64,000 nt of DNA from Mycolicibacterium cosmeticum (GCF_000613185.1 NZ_CCBB010000001.1:62001-126000); one strand, 5' to 3'. Positions 8,557-20,668 are shown, numbered from the stretch's first letter. Made by a program: numbers and translations. Notes: generated by a model not told the origin, from the sequence alone.

Positions 8557-10242
8557 GTGAGCACAGCAACCGAGCCCTACTACGATTTGGGTTCCTACCA
8601 CCGGCCCGTCGAGACACCCGAGCCGCAGGCCCAGGTGTGGTTCGACCGGGGCATGGTCTGGGCGTACGCCTTCAATCACGAAGAAGCGGTGCACTGTTTC
8701 GAGCGTGCGCTCGCCCTCGATCCCGATCTGGCCATCGCCCGCTGGGGCATCGCGTACGCGGTCGGCCCGAACTACAACAAGGCCTGGGAGGCGTTCGATC
8801 CGGTGGACCTGGCCGCGTCCCTGGCCCGGGCCCGCACCGAACTGGCCCTGGCGGCGACCGGGCGCGCCTCGGTGGTGGAGCGGGAACTGATCGACGCGCT
8901 CACCGTCCGCTTCCCGACCGACGATCCCGGTGACGCGGCGGCGCTGGAGGCCGGGCACGGCGCCTACGCCGACGCGATGGCCCGGGTTGCCGCGGAGCAC
9001 CCCGGCGATGTCGACGTCGCCGCGCTGGCGGCCGACGCGCTGCTCAACGTCACCGCGTGGGCACTGTGGGACAGCGCGACCGGCGCGCCCGCCCCCGGTT
9101 CCCGGGTGCTGGCGGCCGTGCGCATCCTGGACGACGCGCTGGGCACCGAAACCGGGCGCGCGCATCCGGGTGTGCTGCATCTGTATCTGCACGCGCTGGA
9201 AATGTCGGCGCACCCCGAGGACGCGCTGCCGGCGGCCGATCTGCTGCGCGGCCTGGTGCCCGATGCCGGCCACCTGCAGCACATGCCCAGCCATATCGAC
9301 GTGCTGTGCGGCGACTACCGGTCCTCGATCCTGGCCAACCAGGCCGCGGTGCACGCCGACCGCCGATTCGTGCGGCGCGAGGGCCCGCTGAACTTCTATT
9401 CGCTGTACCGGGCGCACGATCTGCACTTCGTGGTGTATTCGGCGATGTTCGAGGGGCGGTCGCGGGTGGCACTCGACGCCGCCGACGAGTTGTCCGCTCA
9501 GCTGACCCCCGAGCTGCTGGCGATCGAATCCCCGCCGATGGCCGACTGGCTGGAGGCGTTCGTGCCGCTGCGGGTGCACGTGCTGGTGCGGTTCGGGCGC
9601 TGGGACGAACTGATCGCCACCCCGCTGCCGGATGACCAGCAGCTGTACTGCACCACCACCGCCACCGTCCACTACGGCCGGGGTGTCGCGCACGCCGCCA
9701 AGGCGCAACTCCCCCAAGCCCATGCCGAGCGGGCCGCGCTGGCGGCCGCCTACGACCGCATCCCGGACACCCGGTACCTGTTCAACAACACCAGCCGCGA
9801 CATCCTGGCGATCGCGGTGGCCATGCTGGACGGTGAAATCGCCTACCGCGAACAACGTTTCGACGACGCGTTCACCCATCTGCGGGCGGCCATCGCGCTC
9901 GACGACGCGCTGCCCTACGACGAGCCGTGGGGCTGGATGCAGCCCACCCGGCACGCCTACGGGGCGCTGCTGCTGGAGCAGGGCCACGTCGAGGAGGCCG
10001 CCGCGGTGTACGCCGCCGACCTGGGCCTGGACGGCACGCTGCGCCGGTCCTGCCAGCATCCCGGCAACGTGTGGAGCCTGCACGGCTACCACGAGTGCCT
10101 GCAGCGCCTGGGCCGCGACGCCGAGGCGGCGATCATCGGTCAGCAACTCACCCTGGCCACCGCCCGCGCCGACGTACCGGTGCTGGCATCGTGCGCGTGC
10201 CGTCTCGATGTGGTCACGACCGCGAAAGGCTGCTGTCACTGA
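8557..10242 (+). CDS. TPR-repeat protein
   Basis: The product has about 561 residues. It starts at GTG 8557 or at the in-frame GTG 8548; no clear ribosome binding site separates them, so a leaderless start is possible. TPR-like helix pairs are visible at the N-terminus (AYAFNHEEAVHCFERALALDPDLA) and near residues 440-520 (EQRFDDAFTHLRAAIALDDAL, LLEQGHVEEAAAVYAAD). Several H-rich stretches (HLYLHALEMSAHPEDALPA, HLQHMPSHIDV) are characteristic of a widespread TPR family without an assigned role. There is no signal peptide, so it is predicted to be cytoplasmic. The partner is unknown. Confidence 0.75.
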   Translation: MSTATEPYYDLGSYHRPVETPEPQAQVWFDRGMVWAYAFNHEEAVHCFERALALDPDLAIARWGIAYAVGPNYNKAWEAFDPVDLAASLARARTELALAATGRASVVERELIDALTVRFPTDDPGDAAALEAGHGAYADAMARVAAEHPGDVDVAALAADALLNVTAWALWDSATGAPAPGSRVLAAVRILDDALGTETGRAHPGVLHLYLHALEMSAHPEDALPAADLLRGLVPDAGHLQHMPSHIDVLCGDYRSSILANQAAVHADRRFVRREGPLNFYSLYRAHDLHFVVYSAMFEGRSRVALDAADELSAQLTPELLAIESPPMADWLEAFVPLRVHVLVRFGRWDELIATPLPDDQQLYCTTTATVHYGRGVAHAAKAQLPQAHAERAALAAAYDRIPDTRYLFNNTSRDILAIAVAMLDGEIAYREQRFDDAFTHLRAAIALDDALPYDEPWGWMQPTRHAYGALLLEQGHVEEAAAVYAADLGLDGTLRRSCQHPGNVWSLHGYHECLQRLGRDAEAAIIGQQLTLATARADVPVLASCACRLDVVTTAKGCCH

Positions 10243-10359
10243 AGGCGCGCCTGCCGCGCGAACACCGGGCACAAGGACTAAGGTGTTGGGCAGGCAGCGG
10301 TTTCGCGTCTCGCAACGGGGCGACACGCGAGGGCCCCTGCCGTTGGGGGAACAGTGACC

Positions 10360-10560
10360 ATGTCCACTACGCACCGACCGGACGCACCGTTGTCGGCGCT
10401 CGTCGACATCATCAAGTTCGCGGTCGCGGAGTCGGTCCGGTCGGCCGGCGGGAACCAGCTCGACATCGATCGGGTGGCGGTCGCCGCCGCCTACGCGGCG
10501 TGGTGTTGGGGTTCGGCGTCGGCATTCGAGACCGTCCCCCAGGTATGCCATCAGACCTAG
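10360..10560 (+). CDS. Small hypothetical protein (66 aa)
   Basis: The reading frame has strongly GC-biased third positions, as in neighbouring genes, so it looks truly coding. A GGGGGA ribosome binding site lies about 9 bases before ATG 10360; GTG 10354 is too close to it. The product has no signal peptide or transmembrane helix; it contains a short Ala-rich helix (IDRVAVAAAYAAWCWGSAS). I do not recognise a family. It sits between the TPR gene and the deaminase gene on the same strand. Confidence 0.5.
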   Translation: MSTTHRPDAPLSALVDIIKFAVAESVRSAGGNQLDIDRVAVAAAYAAWCWGSASAFETVPQVCHQT

Positions 10561-10596
10561 CGGGTGCCCTCGCCGGCGGTGAGTAGGCTCGCCAGG

Positions 10597-11076
10597 GTGT
10601 CCATCAGTGCGCAAGACCTCGAATATCTGCGCCGCTGCGTCGAACTGGCCGGGTCGGCACTCGACGACGGCGACGAGCCGTTCGGTTCCCTGCTGGTCGA
10701 CGCGACCGGTCGGACCCGCTTCGAGGACCGCAACAGGGTGGCCGGCGGCGATGCCACCCGGCACCCCGAATTCGCCATCGCCCGGTGGGCCGTCGAGCAC
10801 CTGACGCCCGAGGAGCGGCGCGCGGCCACGGTGTACACCTCGGGCGAGCACTGCCCGATGTGCGCGGCGGCCCACGCCTGGGTGGGGCTCGGGCGCATCG
10901 TGTACGCGGCGTCCTCGGCGCAACTGAGCCGGTGGTGCACCGAGTGGGGTACCCCGCCGGCGCCCGTGGCACCGCTGCCCATCGGCACCGTCGCGCCCGG
11001 CATCCACACCGACGGTCCGGCCGACGAACTCACCGAGCGGATGCGCGCCCTGTACGAAGCGAAGTTCCGGCCATGA
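10597..11076 (+). CDS. Nucleoside/guanine deaminase-like zinc enzyme
   Basis: The product has about 159 residues from GTG 10597; GTG 10564 would add 11 doubtful residues. The cytidine-deaminase fold shows the zinc motifs RHPEFAI (His and catalytic Glu) and SGEHCPMCAAAH (C-x2-C). The usual Pro of PCPMC is His here. Members deaminate guanine, cytosine or free nucleosides in the cytoplasm; the closest pattern is the guanine-deaminase/tRNA-deaminase-like group, but substrate is not certain. The stop overlaps the next gene's ATG, coupling it to the GH13 enzyme. Confidence 0.75.
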   Translation: MSISAQDLEYLRRCVELAGSALDDGDEPFGSLLVDATGRTRFEDRNRVAGGDATRHPEFAIARWAVEHLTPEERRAATVYTSGEHCPMCAAAHAWVGLGRIVYAASSAQLSRWCTEWGTPPAPVAPLPIGTVAPGIHTDGPADELTERMRALYEAKFRP

Positions 11077-12362
11077 CGGATCCGGATTGGGTGGCCCACG
11101 CCATCTGGTGGCAGATCTATCCGCTCGGGTTCGTCGGCGCCTTCCCGGCCGATCCACCGCCGCGCCCGGATGAGCACCGGCTGTTGCGCATCGCGGACTG
11201 GCTGGACCACGCCGTACAGCTCGGCTGCTCGGGAATCGCGCTCGGACCGATCTTCGCCTCGCGCACGCACGGGTACGACACCACCGACCACTACCGGATC
11301 GACCCCCGCCTCGGCGACGACGCGGACTTCGACCGGCTCGTCGACGAAGCCCGCCGGCGTGGTCTGCGGATCCTGCTCGACGGTGTCTTCAACCACGTCG
11401 GCACCGACTTCCCGCGCTACCGCCAGGCCCTGGACCAACCAGAGGGCGGTGACACCCGGTGGTTCCGCCGATCGCGGGACGGGTTCGCCACCTTCGAGGG
11501 CCACGGTGAGCTGATCGCGCTCAACCACGGCAATCCCGAGGTGGTGGACTACACCGTCGACGTGATGACGCACTGGCTGGACCGGGGCGCCGACGGCTGG
11601 CGGCTGGACGCGGCATATGCGGTACCGGAACGGTTCTGGGCCGCCGTGCTCCCGGCCGTCCGGGAACGCCATCCGCGGGCCTGGTTCGTCGGCGAGGTGA
11701 TCCACGGTGACTACCCGGCGCAGGTGCAGGCGGCGGGCTTCGACTCGGTGACGCAATACGAACTGTGGAAGGCCGTCTGGAGCAGCCTCAACGACGGCAA
11801 CTTCCACGAACTGGACTGGGCGTTGCGCCGCCACGACGAATTCCTGGACACCTTCGTTCCGCTCACCTTCGTCGGCAACCACGACGTCACGCGGATCGCC
11901 AGCCGTCTCGACGACCCGCGCCACCTGGAACACGCCCTGGTGCTGTTGCTCACCACCGGCGGCACGCCCAGCATCTACGCCGGCGACGAATGGGGGTGGC
12001 AGGCCGTCAAAGAGGAGCGAGCCGGCGGCGACGACGCCATCCGCCCCGAATTCGGCCCGCGCCCAACGGATCACAGCGACACCTTGCAGTTGCACCAATA
12101 CCTCATCGGCTTGCGGCGCCGGCACCCGTGGTTGCACACCGCCCGCACGGAAGCCATCGCGGTCAGCAACACCGGTTACGTGTACCGCACCGCCGCCGAC
12201 GGTGGCGAGCTGACCGTCGCGCTCAACGTCGGCGCCGAGCCGTTGCGGGCCACCCTGCCCCGGCCGGGACAGATCGTCGCCGGGTCGGGTGCGCCGCCGC
12301 CGGATCACGTTTCCGACGTCGTGGTGCCGCCACACGGCTGGGTGATCGTCGCGTCCCGCTGA
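11073..12362 (+). CDS. GH13 alpha-amylase family enzyme
   Basis: The product has 429 residues with a complete (beta/alpha)8 catalytic set. Visible are the FNHVG region, the nucleophile Asp in GADGWRLDAAY, the acid/base Glu in WFVGEVIHGDY and the transition-state Asp in FVGNHDVTRI. A short C-terminal beta domain follows (ELTVALNVG... to the end). No signal peptide is present, so it should act on intracellular alpha-glucans, trehalose-type or maltose-type sugars; specificity is not readable. It is smaller than most alpha-amylases. It overlaps the deaminase stop by 4 bases. Confidence 0.85.
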   Translation: MTDPDWVAHAIWWQIYPLGFVGAFPADPPPRPDEHRLLRIADWLDHAVQLGCSGIALGPIFASRTHGYDTTDHYRIDPRLGDDADFDRLVDEARRRGLRILLDGVFNHVGTDFPRYRQALDQPEGGDTRWFRRSRDGFATFEGHGELIALNHGNPEVVDYTVDVMTHWLDRGADGWRLDAAYAVPERFWAAVLPAVRERHPRAWFVGEVIHGDYPAQVQAAGFDSVTQYELWKAVWSSLNDGNFHELDWALRRHDEFLDTFVPLTFVGNHDVTRIASRLDDPRHLEHALVLLLTTGGTPSIYAGDEWGWQAVKEERAGGDDAIRPEFGPRPTDHSDTLQLHQYLIGLRRRHPWLHTARTEAIAVSNTGYVYRTAADGGELTVALNVGAEPLRATLPRPGQIVAGSGAPPPDHVSDVVVPPHGWVIVASR

Positions 12363-12427
12363 ACGGCACGGGTGAATATCGGGCAACAACAACAATGGAA
12401 TGGTCGAGCGCTTAAGCTCTCGAACCG

Positions 12428-14598
12428 ATGACCACGACAATGGAAAGCCCGACGGATTCCGATTCGGGTGATGCAGCGGCACCGCCGAAGTTGAGCCGCC
12501 GTTTCCTTTCCCGCGTGAGCATCCAATCCAAACTTCTGGTGATGCTGCTGGCCACGAGCATCCTGTCGGCGGCCGTGGTCGGGGCCATCGGTTATCAGTC
12601 CGGCCGGGAATCGCTGCGCAATTCGGTATTCGACCGGTTGACCGAAATCCGGCAATCGCAGAGCAGGCAACTGAGCACCCAGATTTCCGATCTGAAGAAT
12701 TCACTGGTCATCTACACCCGCGGGGCGACCACCACGCAGGCCTTGCAGGCGTTCACCGCGGGATTCGACCAGCTGGCCGATGCGACCATCACCCCGCAAC
12801 AGCAGCAGGCGATCACGAATTACTACAACAACCAATTCGCCAGGGTGGAGGACAACCAGACCGGCGACGAGGTCGACGTGTCGGCGCTGCTGCCGACATC
12901 GAACGCGCAGAAATACCTGCAGGCCAATTACACGACACCATTCACGGATTGGGACAAGTCGATCCGATTCGACGATGCCCGCGACGGCAGCCCCTGGTCG
13001 GCGGCAAACGCCAGGTACAACGACTTCTTCCGCGAGATCGTCACCCGGTTCGAGTTCGAGGACGCCCTGCTGCTGGACACCCGGGGCAACGTCGTGTATT
13101 CGGCGTACAAAGGCGTCGACCTGGGCACCAACATCCTCAACGGCCCGTACCGCACCGGCAATCTCACCGAGGCCTACCTCAAGGCCATGGCGTCCAACGC
13201 CGTCGACTACGTCACCGTCACCGATTTCGGTGACTACCAACCGGCACCGTCACCCACCGCATGGCTGGTCTCCCCCGTCGGTGACCTCGGACACGTAGCG
13301 GGCGTGCTGGCCCTGCAGTTCCCGATCTCCAAGATCAACCGGCTGATGACGATGGACAAGCGCTGGGAAGAATCCGGCATGGGCAAGACCGGCGAAACCT
13401 ACATCGTCGGGCCGGACGATCTGATGCGCTCGGATTCCCGGCTGTTCGTCGAGGATCCGGAGAAATTCAAGCGCGAGGTGATCGACGCCGGCACCCCGCC
13501 CGACGTCGCGCAGAACTCCATCCGCCAGGGCGGCACCACGCTGGTGCAACCGGTGGGCAGTGAAGCCACCAAGTTGGCGCAGCGCGGCCAACGCGGCACC
13601 CTCATCGCCCGTGACTATCTCGGCAAGGAGACCCTGCAGGCCTATGCTCCCGTCGACGTCGAGGGCCTGCACTGGGCGATGATCGCCAAGATCGACACCG
13701 CCGAGGCCTTCGCCCCGGTGTCCGCGTTCACCCGCAATCTCGTGCTGTCCACGGCCGGGATCATCTTCGTGGTGTCCATCGCGGCGATGCTGCTCGCCCG
13801 GTTCTTCATCCGGCCGATCAGGCGCTTGGAGGCCGGCGCCCAGCAGATCAGCTCCGGTGACTACGGGGTGACCGTGCCGGTGCAGTCCAAGGACGAGTTC
13901 GGCGATCTGACAGTGGCTTTCAACGGGATGAGCCGGAACCTGGCGATCAAGGAGGACCTGCTCAACGAGCAGCGCAGGGAGAACGACCGGCTGTTGCTGT
14001 CGCTGATGCCCGAGCCGGTGGCGGCCCGCTACCGGGAGGGCGAGGAGACCATCGCCCAGGATCACCAGGATGTCACGGTGATCTTCGCCGATATCGCCGG
14101 ACTCGACGAGTTGTCGGCGCAGATGAGCTCGGACGCGGCACTGGCCATCGTCAACCGTCTGGTGCGCCAGTTCGACGCGGCGGCCGAGAGCCTGGGCGTG
14201 GAACGGGTGCGCACCCTGCACAACGGTTACCTGGCCAGCTGCGGACTCAACGTTCCCCGCCTCGACAATGTGCGCCGCACAGTCGATTTCGCCTTGGAAA
14301 TGCAGCGCATCGTGGACCGCTACAACGGCGAGACGGGCAACAACCTGCAGCTGCGGGCCGGCATCGACACCGGGACCGTCACCAGCGGCCTGGTCGGCCG
14401 GTCCAGCCTGGCCTACGACATGTGGGGCGCCACGGTCGATCTGGCCAACCAGGTGCAGAGCGGCTCGGCGCAGCCGGGCGTCTACGTGACGGCACGAGTG
14501 CGGGATGCGGTGAGCGAGCCGAACCTGTTCGTGCCCGCAGGTGAGATCGCGGTCCCTGACGGGGCGGAGCCGGTGTGGCGGCTCACGGAGCGCCGGCC

Positions 14599-14602
<4 letters not shown>
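12428..14602 (+). CDS. Membrane class III cyclase homologue with degenerate active site (Rv2435c-like)
   Basis: The product has 724 residues: cytoplasmic N-terminus, transmembrane helix about 36-57, extracellular sensor region 60-435 with Cache-like character, second helix about 437-459, HAMP (460-512), then a class III nucleotide cyclase domain (about 545-690). Metal Asp D555 (FADIAG) is kept and D664 fits the substrate-specifying position. The second metal Asp is N599, the specificity Lys is R595, the transition-state Asn is D671 and Arg is Q675. It therefore probably makes no cAMP in the usual way. The domain order and the coupled MscS gene match, from memory, Rv2435c-Rv2434c of M. tuberculosis. 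Confidence 0.85.
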
Positions 14603-17204
<2,602 letters not shown>

Positions 17205-17219
17205 CCCGCAATGACCACA

Positions 17220-17262
17220 GGGAGCCTGCCGCAACCCCCCGAGCGGCAGGCTCCCTGCTTTT
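17220..17262. terminator. Intrinsic terminator after fbpC
   Basis: A perfect 13-bp stem (GGGAGCCTGCCGC, 17220-17232, with its complement at 17243-17255) encloses a 10-base loop and is followed by TGCTTTT. It sits between fbpC and the convergent YhgE-like gene, whose stop starts at 17262, and may serve both strands. Confidence 0.85.
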
Positions 17263-19223
17263 CACGGTTTGACGGCAGGCATCAGGGTGGAGATGGTCCA
17301 CAGCCGGTTGCGCCGCGCGGACAACGACGACACCAGCAGGCCGAGCGCGCCGATGACCACCAGGACCACGACGGCCTGCCACAGCCTGCCGTCCACCCCG
17401 CCCAGCACCAGCTGGCGTAACCCGTTGACGCCGAAGGTCATCGGATCGTAGCGGTGGATGAACTGGAACGGTTTGGACGTCGTCTCCACCGGATACAGCC
17501 CGCCCGCGCTCACCAGCTGCACCATCAGCAGCGCCATCAGCAGGACCCGGCCCAGGGTGGGGCCGACCAGTGCGTTGACCGCCTGGGCGGCGGCCACGAA
17601 GGCACAGGCGATCAGCACCATGAACCCCAGCATCGCGACCGGGTGCTCGGCGTGCATGCCGAGGGCGAAGCGCACCACCGCATACAGGATGACGGCCTGG
17701 CACGCCCCGATCGCGGCGGCGGGCAGATAACTCGCCAGCGCCACCCGCAGCGGGTGCACCTCCGCCGCGACCGCACGGGACTGCAACGGCCGCAAAACCA
17801 TCCACAGCATCAACGCGCCGAAGAACAGGGCCAGCGTAAGGAAGAACGGGGCCATGCCGGTGCCGAAGTTCGGCGCGCCGTTCTCGTGGGAGGCCTGCAG
17901 GTGGACCGGCCCGCCGATGGTGTCGGCGATGGCGTCCTTCTGCTGATCGGTCCACTGCGGCACCTGCTGGGCCCCCTCGGCCAGCTTGCCGGCCAATTCC
18001 GAGGTACCGTCGCGCAGTTGCGCGGTGCCCGACTTCAGTTGGTGCGCACCGTCGTCCAACCGGGTGATGCCGCGGTTCAGTTCGGCGCTGCCGGTCGCGA
18101 CGCGGTCGGCGCCGTCCCGCAACTGGGTGAGCTTGTCGGTCAGATCCCGGCCGTCGCGGCCCAGGTCGTCGAGTGAGCGGCTCAGGGCGCTGTCCGGCGC
18201 CCGCAGCACCGATGTCATGGCGATCGCGGAATCCTCGGCACTGGACAGCTGTTGGCGGATCTGCGGGCTGAACTGATGTGCCTGCAGCTGGTTCTGGATG
18301 TCGCGCAACGAGTTCGCCGCGCCGGCGGCCAGCGGATCCGCGCTGGCGGAGAGCTGGTCGATGACCGGGCCCAGGCCCCTGGCCGCCCGGTCCTGCGCGT
18401 CGGCGATCGTGTCGAGTTGATCGGTGGCCTGCCGCAGGGCGGTCACCCCGGTGCGCAACTGCTCGTCGCTGCCGCCCAACTGCGACAGGGCCTTGCTGAC
18501 CGTGATCATCGGGTCGGTCGCCTTGTTGATCGCCGCGGACAGCTGACGGGCCCCGGTGGCCAGCTCGGCCGAACCGGTCTTGGCACTGTCCAGGCCGGTG
18601 GCGAGTTGACCGGCGCCGTCGTCGGCCCGCACGGTTCCGTCGGCGAGCTGCTGGGCGCCGTGCGCCGCCTCCTTGATGCCCGAGCCGGAGGAAACCACCA
18701 CCGAGAGCACCTGGTTCACCGACTGCCCGGCGATCCGCGAGGACACGGCGTTGAGCACCTGTTCGATCGCGGTGTGCCCGATGCTGCCCGAGATGTAGTT
18801 GTTGGCGTCGTTGTAGACCGCGATCAGATCGGCCTTCTTCGGGTTCCCGGTCACCGGCGAGGCGACCGCCTCGCTGAAGTCGGGCGGCAATTCCAGCATG
18901 AAGTAGTACTTGCCGTGTTCCACCCCGCTGCGCGCCTCGTCGGGATCGACCACGTGCCAATCCAATCCACCATCGTCCAGCAGACTCTTGGCGACCTGCG
19001 CGCCCGCGTCGATGTGCTGCCCCGAGACTTCGGTTCCCCGATCGGAATTGACCAGTGCCACCGGCATCTTGTCGACATGTCCGAAGGGGTCCCAGTACGC
19101 CCACAGGTACAGCGCGCCGTACACCAGGGGCATGAGCATCAACACCGCGATGCCGATGCGCCCCAGGCGGCTGCGGCCGAATCGTTTGGCTTCCGAACCG
19201 AAGGCGAACACGGCCGCCATCAC
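17262..19223 (-). CDS. YhgE/Pip-type membrane protein (ABC-2-like exporter)
   Basis: The product has 653 residues: one N-terminal helix (about 22-45), a large external region (about 50-430) and five C-terminal helices (about 440-650). The external part has long heptad-like stretches (LADGTVRADDGAGQLATGLD, QLKSGTAQLRDGTSELAGKL) typical of YhgE/Pip proteins. Relatives act as ABC-2-type permeases or phage-infection proteins; in actinobacteria they are linked to export of envelope or lipid compounds. It overlaps the upstream ATPase-like gene by 4 bases, so the two form one operon under the divergent TetR regulator. Confidence 0.85.
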   Translation of the reverse strand: MMAAVFAFGSEAKRFGRSRLGRIGIAVLMLMPLVYGALYLWAYWDPFGHVDKMPVALVNSDRGTEVSGQHIDAGAQVAKSLLDDGGLDWHVVDPDEARSGVEHGKYYFMLELPPDFSEAVASPVTGNPKKADLIAVYNDANNYISGSIGHTAIEQVLNAVSSRIAGQSVNQVLSVVVSSGSGIKEAAHGAQQLADGTVRADDGAGQLATGLDSAKTGSAELATGARQLSAAINKATDPMITVSKALSQLGGSDEQLRTGVTALRQATDQLDTIADAQDRAARGLGPVIDQLSASADPLAAGAANSLRDIQNQLQAHQFSPQIRQQLSSAEDSAIAMTSVLRAPDSALSRSLDDLGRDGRDLTDKLTQLRDGADRVATGSAELNRGITRLDDGAHQLKSGTAQLRDGTSELAGKLAEGAQQVPQWTDQQKDAIADTIGGPVHLQASHENGAPNFGTGMAPFFLTLALFFGALMLWMVLRPLQSRAVAAEVHPLRVALASYLPAAAIGACQAVILYAVVRFALGMHAEHPVAMLGFMVLIACAFVAAAQAVNALVGPTLGRVLLMALLMVQLVSAGGLYPVETTSKPFQFIHRYDPMTFGVNGLRQLVLGGVDGRLWQAVVVLVVIGALGLLVSSLSARRNRLWTISTLMPAVKP

Positions 19224-19999
19224 AGGCCTCCCATCGAAGCGCGAACATCGTGCAGTTGGTGCGCGGCAGCGGTGCTGCCCAGCGGGTCGGCAGCGGTGCT
19301 GCCCAGCGGGTCGGCAGCGGTGCTGCCCAGCGGGTCGGCAGCGGTGCCGCCCAGCGGATTGGTGACGCCGACGACCACGGTGCGCCGCGCGGCGAGCGCG
19401 GCGAGCCGGTCGACGGCCAGGGCACGCTGCCCCTGGTCGCGCACCTGTTCCAGATCGCCGACGATCAGCACCTCGCGATCGCTCATCAGGGCCAGGGTGA
19501 CGCGCAACAGGAACAGCTCGAGATCGGTCAGGTCGCCGATATAGGCGTCCAGCGCTGGTGCGGTGAGGTCACCGGACACTTCGACCAGGAGGTCGTATCC
19601 GGCGCCCGCGCCGACCTTGCGGTACCACGGGGACAGCCAGCGTCGCTGCTCGGCCAGCACCGTCGCGACCGTGACGGCGTCCTCGAGTTCGTCGATATCG
19701 CCGAACGCGGCGATGGCGCAGTGCCGCCGGATGCGGGGCGCGGTGGTGTCGCCACACACCGACACCGCGCCGGCGCTCGGGGCCAGCCGCCCGGCCAGTG
19801 TCAGCAGCAGCGCGCTCTGCGGGTGACCGCCCGGCATCTGGATCGCGTGGAATCCCGCGCCCAGGGAAAGGTCGATCCCGGCGAACAGCGGACCGTGTTC
19901 GCCGTCCACTCCCAGCCCGTGTGCGGTGATGACGGGCGTGCCGTCGGTATCGGGGGCCGGCCCGTCGGCCGGCGTGGTGTCGGAAAGGGTGTCGCTCAA
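19220..19999 (-). CDS. Degenerate ABC ATPase-like partner of YhgE protein
   Basis: The product has 259 residues, starting at TTG 19999 with GAGACGG upstream. The overall ABC-ATPase pattern can be aligned, but all motifs are altered: Walker A reads MPGGHPQSALLLTLAG (Lys to Gln), the LSGGQ signature reads LTDLE, and Walker B reads VLIVGDLEQ with no Asp-Glu pair. ATP hydrolysis by the usual mechanism is unlikely. Near the C-terminus is a tandem repeat (NPLGGTAADPLGSTAADPLG and on). It is coupled to the YhgE gene and probably acts as a structural subunit. Its first base is 59 bases from the TetR ATG. Confidence 0.7.
   Translation of the reverse strand: MSDTLSDTTPADGPAPDTDGTPVITAHGLGVDGEHGPLFAGIDLSLGAGFHAIQMPGGHPQSALLLTLAGRLAPSAGAVSVCGDTTAPRIRRHCAIAAFGDIDELEDAVTVATVLAEQRRWLSPWYRKVGAGAGYDLLVEVSGDLTAPALDAYIGDLTDLELFLLRVTLALMSDREVLIVGDLEQVRDQGQRALAVDRLAALAARRTVVVGVTNPLGGTAADPLGSTAADPLGSTAADPLGSTAAAHQLHDVRASMGGL
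19265..19360. repeat. 24-bp tandem repeat, four copies, in coding sequence
   Basis: Three identical 24-base units (19265-19288, 19289-19312, 19313-19336) are followed by a fourth with a few changes (19337-19360). The unit length keeps the frame, giving an eight-residue repeat A-D-P-L-G-S-T-A in the ATPase-like protein, so copy number can vary without a frameshift. Confidence 0.9.
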
Positions 20000-20012
20000 G
20001 ACCGTCTCTTTC

Positions 20013-20049
20013 GATACTCATGAGTATCCATTGGATACTGACGAGTATG
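20013..20049. promoter_or_regulatory. Two TetR-type operators in divergent promoter region
   Basis: A perfect 16-bp palindrome GATACTCATGAGTATC (20013-20028) is followed by a related imperfect copy GATACTGACGAGTATG (20034-20049). Centres are 21 bases apart, two helical turns, so two dimers can bind one face. They lie between the ABC/YhgE operon (start 19999, minus) and the TetR gene (ATG 20059, plus), implying control of both and autoregulation. Confidence 0.8.
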
Positions 20050-20058
20050 CTGTTGCTC

Positions 20059-20664
20059 ATGAGGGCTGTCAAACGACGCGTTCGGCCCCGACGTGAAGAC
20101 GTTCGGGACCGCATCCTGGACGCCGCGCTGGAGGTGTTCGCCGCGGCCGGGTTCGCCGGGGCGACCATCGACGCGATCGGCCAGGCCGCCGGCTTCACCA
20201 AGGGCGCGGTGTACTCCAACTTCGGGTCCAAGGACGAACTGTTCCTGGCCCTACTGGATCGGCAGTTCGAGCAACGCGGCGCGGTGATCGCCGGTGCCTT
20301 CGGCAGCGGCGGCGGCGATCTGGCCGCGACCACCCAGGCGGTGAGTCGGTCGATGCTCGACTCGATCCACGCCCAGCGGGCGTATCACCTGGTGTATTTC
20401 GAGTACTGGCTGCGCGCGGTGCGCGACCCGCAACTGCGCGACCAGCTGGTCGAACGCAGCCGGGCGGCCGCCGAACAAGCCGTGCAGGTCGTCGCGCAGG
20501 CCGACCCCACCCTGTCCGAACACCAACTGGCCGGGCTGGCAAAGCTTTTCGTGGCGATGACCACCGGCATCGCGATGGAGGAGATCCTACAGCCGGGCGG
20601 TATCACGGTCGCCGATCTGGAGCGGTTGCTCACCGCACTGCTGGTCGCCACGCCGGCGCAGTAG
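20059..20664 (+). CDS. TetR/AcrR family regulator
   Basis: The product has 201 residues. The start at ATG 20059 is chosen because earlier in-frame starts lie within the operators. The N-terminal helix-turn-helix is typical (DRILDAALEVFAAAGFAGAT, then FTKGAVYSNFGSKDELF). The C-terminal ligand domain is helical (to residue 200). It probably represses the divergent YhgE/ABC-like genes; the inducer is unknown. It is convergent with the SDR gene at 20669, with only 4 bases between them. Confidence 0.9.
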   Translation: MRAVKRRVRPRREDVRDRILDAALEVFAAAGFAGATIDAIGQAAGFTKGAVYSNFGSKDELFLALLDRQFEQRGAVIAGAFGSGGGDLAATTQAVSRSMLDSIHAQRAYHLVYFEYWLRAVRDPQLRDQLVERSRAAAEQAVQVVAQADPTLSEHQLAGLAKLFVAMTTGIAMEEILQPGGITVADLERLLTALLVATPAQ

Positions 20665-20668
20665 CCGC

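Noticed and set aside
19265..19360. CRISPR-like array
   Set aside because: Units are directly adjacent with no spacers and lie inside a coding frame.
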